From: Ophiosphaerella korrae
Taxonomy: Eukaryota; Ascomycota; Dothideomycetes; Pleosporales; Phaeosphaeriaceae
Reading direction: 5' to 3'
DNA length: 64,000 nucleotides
Assembly (NCBI GenBank): GCA_028456385.1
Contig: JALNQF010000220.1
Coordinates: 1 to 64,000 of the forward strand
Made by a program: the position numbers and the translations under genes. Below the pieces are notes generated by a model. It worked only from the letters and a program-made list of their open reading frames with translations. It had not been told where the DNA came from and did not search any database. Below are positions 59,132-64,000 of this stretch, piece after piece; position 1 is the stretch's first letter; each line of letters starts with the position of its first letter.

Positions 59132-61129
59132 CTACACTAGTAGTGCGATTTTACTCTTTATAAATTTACCTAAAATTATATTGTTTTTTGCTATATCTTG
59201 TTATATTATATACGTAATTTCTATAGCTATTATATATATAGTTAAGGGTAGTAGAGTTTAAAATTATAGGATAGGTTAGAGTACTAGTGTAGTATATAGG
59301 GATCTTATAACAAAAGGGCCTAAGTAATAGTATTATACTTAGTACACATACGTATAAATATATAGATAAAAACTAGGCTAGCAATGCAAGATTCTAGGCC
59401 TTTCTACTATTTTAGTATTTTAAACTACATCGCAGATAAAATAGGTTAAGGGGCCTAGTAGGTACTTATAGAGTGTTCTACAGCTGCTTACAAGGTACTC
59501 TATAGCTACTTACAAAGTACTTATACTAGTTTAGCTATACCTATAGGGGCTATAGTAAATTCTACTTTTTTGTTAGCGGCGCGTAAATAAGACACGAAAA
59601 AGGTAGACTTTTTTAGAGGTCCTTTAGGTATAAGCTAGCGTAAGAGAATTAGCAAAGGCTAGGTATACTCTACTTAAGTAGGGTTAGGTTAGTAAGACCT
59701 ATTAACGCGTTAAAATAGGAATATATACTATTCTAGATTGCTATACCTAAGTAGGTCTTAGGAGATTAAAGTAGAGCTTATATTTTACTTCTAAATTAGC
59801 CTTATAGTATATAGTATCTATACCTACTATCTAACGTAAAGTAAGATAGTCCTTATTTCTTGCTATAAAACACGTTACCTACCTAAATCCTATATACTCC
59901 TTAGCTACCTATAACGTAAAATTTTATACTATTTACCTTATAAGTAGAAGCCCTTAGGTAGTAAGGCTCTTAATATACTTTATAAGCTCTAGCTCTTGTT
60001 ATAAGCTAAGTTTCTACTTCTTAACTTCTTAAGTCTCTATAGATAACTAAGAGCCCTTATATCTTTGCGCTAGTATAGTTCTATCTACGTTGAATTTTTA
60101 CGCATACTTTCTATACAATAATTATTCTCCTAGTTCTTACGATTTTATTACTTTAATTGTATTATTAATTAGTACTATAATAGTAGACTTATTACGCGTT
60201 GAAGTTAGTATAAGTCTTGTGTTATAATATTAGTGTAGCTCGTATTACTACGTAGCTTATATTACTAATCTTGTTATTTAGAGTAGATACCTTAAAGGTA
60301 GTATTAAAGAGTTGTACAAGGGATACTATATACCTACGTAGCTTACGTTAGCCTTTAAGCTACCTTAATTAAAGCGCTTAAGTAGTAAGAAGATTTCTAC
60401 CTTCTTTTTAAGAGTCTCTAGGTAGCTAGTATTATAGTATCTTTAATAGGATAAGAGGCGCGTTACGCATTTTAGTAGGGTAGGCTAGTTACTAGTAAAA
60501 TACGTTAACGTAATTAGATACGTTAGCAACGTACAATTTATCTTGTACTCATAGGTATAGTTGTTAATATCTAGTACAAGTACGCTAAAGTAGTAGTTAA
60601 TATCTAGGAGCTCTAAGTCTCTACTAGGTAGTAAAGTACACTATAAGAGCTTAGAGCTTAACTATTAGTATTAGTTTTGTAGATCCTTTAATCTTAAGAG
60701 AGAAGATCTATTATAGTAAGGTTATAGTAACGTAAAAGAGAGCTTTACTATAGTTAGCAAAGTATAATAAAAAAATAAAGCTAAGCTACTAGCTATAAAG
60801 GATTATATATAATAGAGTTATATATAGTAGACTTGTAATAATTTTAGTAGAGCTAAGCTAGGCTAGATTATATATACTAAGGACGCTAGTGTCCCTAGTT
60901 ATATCCTATAACTACTATCCTTTTACTACGTATTATCCTATATTGCTATAGTATATACTAATGCAAGAAAGTTCTTAAATAATAAATAGTTAGGTCTTTA
61001 GATACTTCTCTAACTTTCTACTCTCTATATATCTAGCACCTTACTCTAGTTATAACTCTAGTAGTATCTAGTGCTCGCACACCTTAACGTTTATCTCTAC
61101 TATTATCTCTTGCTAACTAGCTAGCCTTG
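59132..61129. other. Unassigned RIP-degraded DNA
   Basis: AT-rich with no readable domain on either strand. The last 100 bp before the HET frame are pyrimidine-rich (61060-61120) and could be the former 5' region of that gene. Confidence 0.45.
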
Positions 61130-64000
61130 CCTTACCTATATTATCTATCTAGAAAACGCTTCTATAGCCTTATCCTATAGGTACTACTATACGTTATATT
61201 AAACTATAACTAGTTTTACGAATCCTTAGATTTATTAGACAATATAGATATAAGTAATAGGACTTAAAGCTCTAAGACTCTCTATACGCGTCTCCCTATT
61301 ACTAGGTAGTATATTAGGCTACTAGAAATCGTCTCGATAGAGCCCTAAGTAGTATACAAGCTTAGCATAGTATCTCTAGCAGATAATATAGCTTTTATAG
61401 TATTATCCTATATCTAGAGTAGTTTAGTTAATCCTAATACTATCGAAGTTAATAGCTATAATATTAGGGTTACTAAGAACCTTACTAATACTTTAGGGTA
61501 CGTACAAACTACTTAGTAATATTAGTATACTAACTAACTATTAGAACGCTTTAAGATATAGGTAGACGCGCTATATATTAATTAAGAAGATAGTGTTAAA
61601 AAGAGCTAGTAAGTGCTTCTTATAGGGAGAATATACTTATTAGTAGAGCTTGTTATTTCTTAGCTTAGTTATAGTAAAGAGTTTTTTATAGTTACTATAG
61701 GTATAGTAAGAATATTAAATAAGTATATTAAGAATAATAATAACCTCTTAGTTTTTAAAGAGTTCTTAGAGCTCCTCTAAGTAGATAATTTAAGGTAGCT
61801 TAGAAGTAATAATCTATAGGCTACTATAGAAAAATTAATATCTCTAGAGTATTAGAAACGCGTCTAGATCCTCTAAGAGATAGTACTTAGATAGAACGTA
61901 GTACTATTATATAAGAAAATATGTCTTCCTCTATAGATATTTATACAAGTATGTTAATAGGTAAAAAAGCTCTTAGTAACGTATAGACACTATAGTAACC
62001 TATAGGTATAGACTTAAATTAAGGATAGACTTACGTAAGAGCCTATTTAGTAGATTTACTAAGGTAGGATATATATAAGTAATATTCGCTAGGAGCTTAG
62101 GTCTTAATTAGACTATAGGGCTTAGAGCTATAAACTCGATCTTAATTCGTAGATTACCTTATAGTTCCTTTTATACTTTAGGATAGTATATTAGGCTACG
62201 TATCTAAAAGATTATATATATAGGTTGTTATTAATAACTAGGCTACTTATTGTTATAGATTACGCTAAGGAGTATACTATCGCTTAACTTTATACTAATC
62301 TTGTTAAAGTCTAGCTTAACTAGTATTAAGATAAGGTAAAAACGCTACTAAAAGGATACATACTAGGCTTTAGTAAGCTTTAGCTATTAATCTTTTCTAG
62401 TGTATAGAACAATTTTAGAACTTCGCCTAGCTTTCTAACTTAGGCTCTAAATATCCTAGGATTTATAAGACAAGGACGATACATCGTATATAAAAGCGCC
62501 TACTACTAATCGAGGCCTCTTTCGACGTTCTAGCAATCTATATACTATTACTAGGATAAGTATATATATTAAAGCTGTAATCTTCGATTAAATCTAGGAT
62601 CCTAGCCTTACTATTACTTAGTATCTAAAGTTAGAGGATACGAACCCTAGAATATCTAAATTCCTCTGTTCCTACTTATAGGACAAATCTACTAGTTGTA
62701 TTAATACCTAACGTTTTTTAAGAGTTATAGATTTATTAATTGCTATAGAGTATAGTACTAGTAAAAGACTTAGGGCTACTTAGGTACTATATATTATTGA
62801 TGTTTTGCTGTACTAGATAAGACACGCCTACTAGCTTACTAATAGTACTCTTAGCAAGTCTTTAGTGTCAAGCTATTTCCAACTTCTCTATAATGTTAGG
62901 GTAAGTAATAAGGTCGACTCCGTCGCCTAATTAGACGCTTAGAACCTAAAGGATCGGTTTATAGATCCTACAATAGCCTTTTCTTTTAAAAAGTCGACTT
63001 AGACCTTTAAAGATTTAGGCTCCCTAAATTGGAACCGTGTATTATTGCCGTTGCAGGTCGAATAGAAGAAGAAGACAGCGAAAAGAATAATAATAAGGAT
63101 AACGAAGAGAATAATAATAAGAACGAAGAGATCGATAATAAGGATAGCGAAGAGATTAATAACGAGGATAGCAAAGAGATCGATAATAATGTTAATAGGT
63201 TTTGTAAAATTAACGACGGGGTTCGTAGTGTAGGGGGTAATATTCGTAGTATTAGGGGTATTAACGTAGGAAGCGACACTAGCAGCAATAATAATAAAGA
63301 TATATTGTAGTACCTTACAGAGTACTTAGGTATTAAAAGGGCGTCTATAGTTATAATACAGACAACAATACTAAACTATAGGATACTAATAAGTCTTATA
63401 ACTCGAGGTTTTACTAGTAACTTTCCTTTAAAGGTCGAGACAGGCAATTTAGTATGTATCCTAAAGGGCTACTACTAGCTAGTTGTTCTTAGAAAGTTAG
63501 GTAGCTTCTATATCTATATTAGTTATTATCTTATACCTAGTCTTATAAATAGGGAGGTTATAGAGTTTCTTAGAAGTAAAGAGGCTTAGATTAAGAGTAT
63601 TAAGATCTACTAATATAGTTTTAATTTTACTCTATATAGGTTAGATAATATTAAGATAATATTAGGTAAACTTTAATTTCGTAAACCTCTACTAGTAGTA
63701 GAGTGTATATTACTACCTACGCTATCTATTATACTTAGCTACGTATAGCGCCCTAAGTAGCTTTTATAAACTACTACTACTAAGCCTAGAGAGTAAGAGG
63801 AAGGAAAGCTAAAGCAAGTAGTAGGTAGGTTAAAGGTAATAGGATTAGAAATATTTACTAGTCTATCTTCTCTAGATAGCTTTAGGTTATATCTAGGACG
63901 CTATAACGAGACATTATAGCGTATATGCGTTAGAGTAGTATTAGTATATTAACTAACTAATTATTAATTAAGCGAGGTTATAATAGCTACGCTAGGCTAG
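61130..64000 (+). pseudogene. HET-domain (heterokaryon incompatibility) gene, RIPed
   Basis: One reading frame (codons starting at positions 2 mod 3) can be followed from about 61190 to the window end. The HET domain begins at RLLEIVSIEP (61316), then FIVLSYI*S (61394-61420, from ALSYVWGS), SYNIRVTKNLTNTLGYV, and *VDALYIN*ED (61559-61591, from WVDALCINQED). The middle region (TTRLLIVIDYAKEYTIA near 62250) fits the regulatory part of HET proteins. The C-terminal block is VETGNLVCILKGYY*LVVLRKLGS (63434-63505). Changes are Trp to TAG, Gln to TAA/TAG and Cys to Tyr. HET proteins trigger incompatibility cell death. The start is uncertain and the 3' end may lie beyond the window. Confidence 0.88.
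63075..63195 (+). repeat. Acidic minisatellite within the HET gene
   Basis: About 30-bp units (GATAATAAGGATAGCGAAGAG-like) encode repeats of the type NKDSEEINN. It stays in frame with the HET reading and shows few stops, partly because Asp, Glu, Asn and Lys codons cannot become stops by C-to-T changes on either strand as easily as Trp or Gln. Confidence 0.75.

Noticed and set aside
63007..63288. 93-codon Leu/Ser-rich minus frame
   Set aside because: It is the complement of the acidic repeat in the HET gene; Leu/Ser runs are what the antisense of Asn/Asp/Glu repeats gives.

Overview
The window looks like a two-speed chromosome segment of a filamentous ascomycete (Pezizomycotina, possibly a Pleosporales-like Dothideomycete; the lineage is inference). 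Two very AT-rich blocks (about 1-34.6 kb and 58.9-64 kb) carry the marks of repeat-induced point mutation (RIP). TpA dominates, CpA and TpG are scarce, and ancestral Trp, Gln, Cys and Asp codons have repeatedly become TAG, TAA, TAT/TAC and AAC. Between them lies a GC-balanced island (about 34.6-58.9 kb) with a few intact small genes and many broken accessory genes. No rRNA, tRNA or CRISPR was recognised.

Left AT block: three nearly full-length Ty3/gypsy chromoviruses of one family can be delimited: A (1424-8556, minus, target duplication ATAAG), B (16491-23519, plus, TCTTA) and C (24581-31544, minus, TACGC/CACGC). B and C sit inside a Ty1/copia element (14672-34990, minus, CTACT), which is itself inserted in a Tc1/mariner-type transposase gene whose reading frame resumes on the far side. 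Also present are a separate chromovirus integrase/chromodomain fragment (8940-10260), a foldback inverted repeat (10808-11470), a solo LTR (12788-13252) and several tandem repeats.

Island: it is bracketed by two same-strand, truncated pogo/Fot1-type transposase remnants (35.3-35.9 kb and 54.35-55.4 kb). Probably functional genes are a secreted, 10-cysteine, GPI-anchor-type protein (37035-37526), a small double zinc-finger protein (49735-50016, minus), a divergently placed 387-residue membrane protein with a degenerate hydrolase-like N-terminus (50359-51522, plus) and a two-exon seed-maturation-protein (SMP) domain gene (53505-53788, minus). Broken genes are an F-box-like start, an unidentified minus-strand gene, a TPR fragment of NLR type, an Orsellinic-acid/F9775 protein D-like (DUF3505) gene, a protein-kinase-fold gene with five internal TAG stops and no frameshift over its main body, and a DUF6536-type membrane protein.

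Right AT block: a heavily RIPed HET-domain (heterokaryon incompatibility) gene keeps one reading frame from about 61.1 kb to the window end, broken only by stop codons.

Together this is a dispensable, rearranged compartment: nested transposons, RIP that also hit multicopy non-self-recognition genes (HET, NLR-TPR, kinase-like, DUF3505), and a secreted cysteine-rich candidate effector at the edge. No gene order suggests a metabolic cluster or a new multi-gene system. The more unusual items are the nested insertion with preserved reading frame and the hydrolase-like membrane pseudoenzyme.
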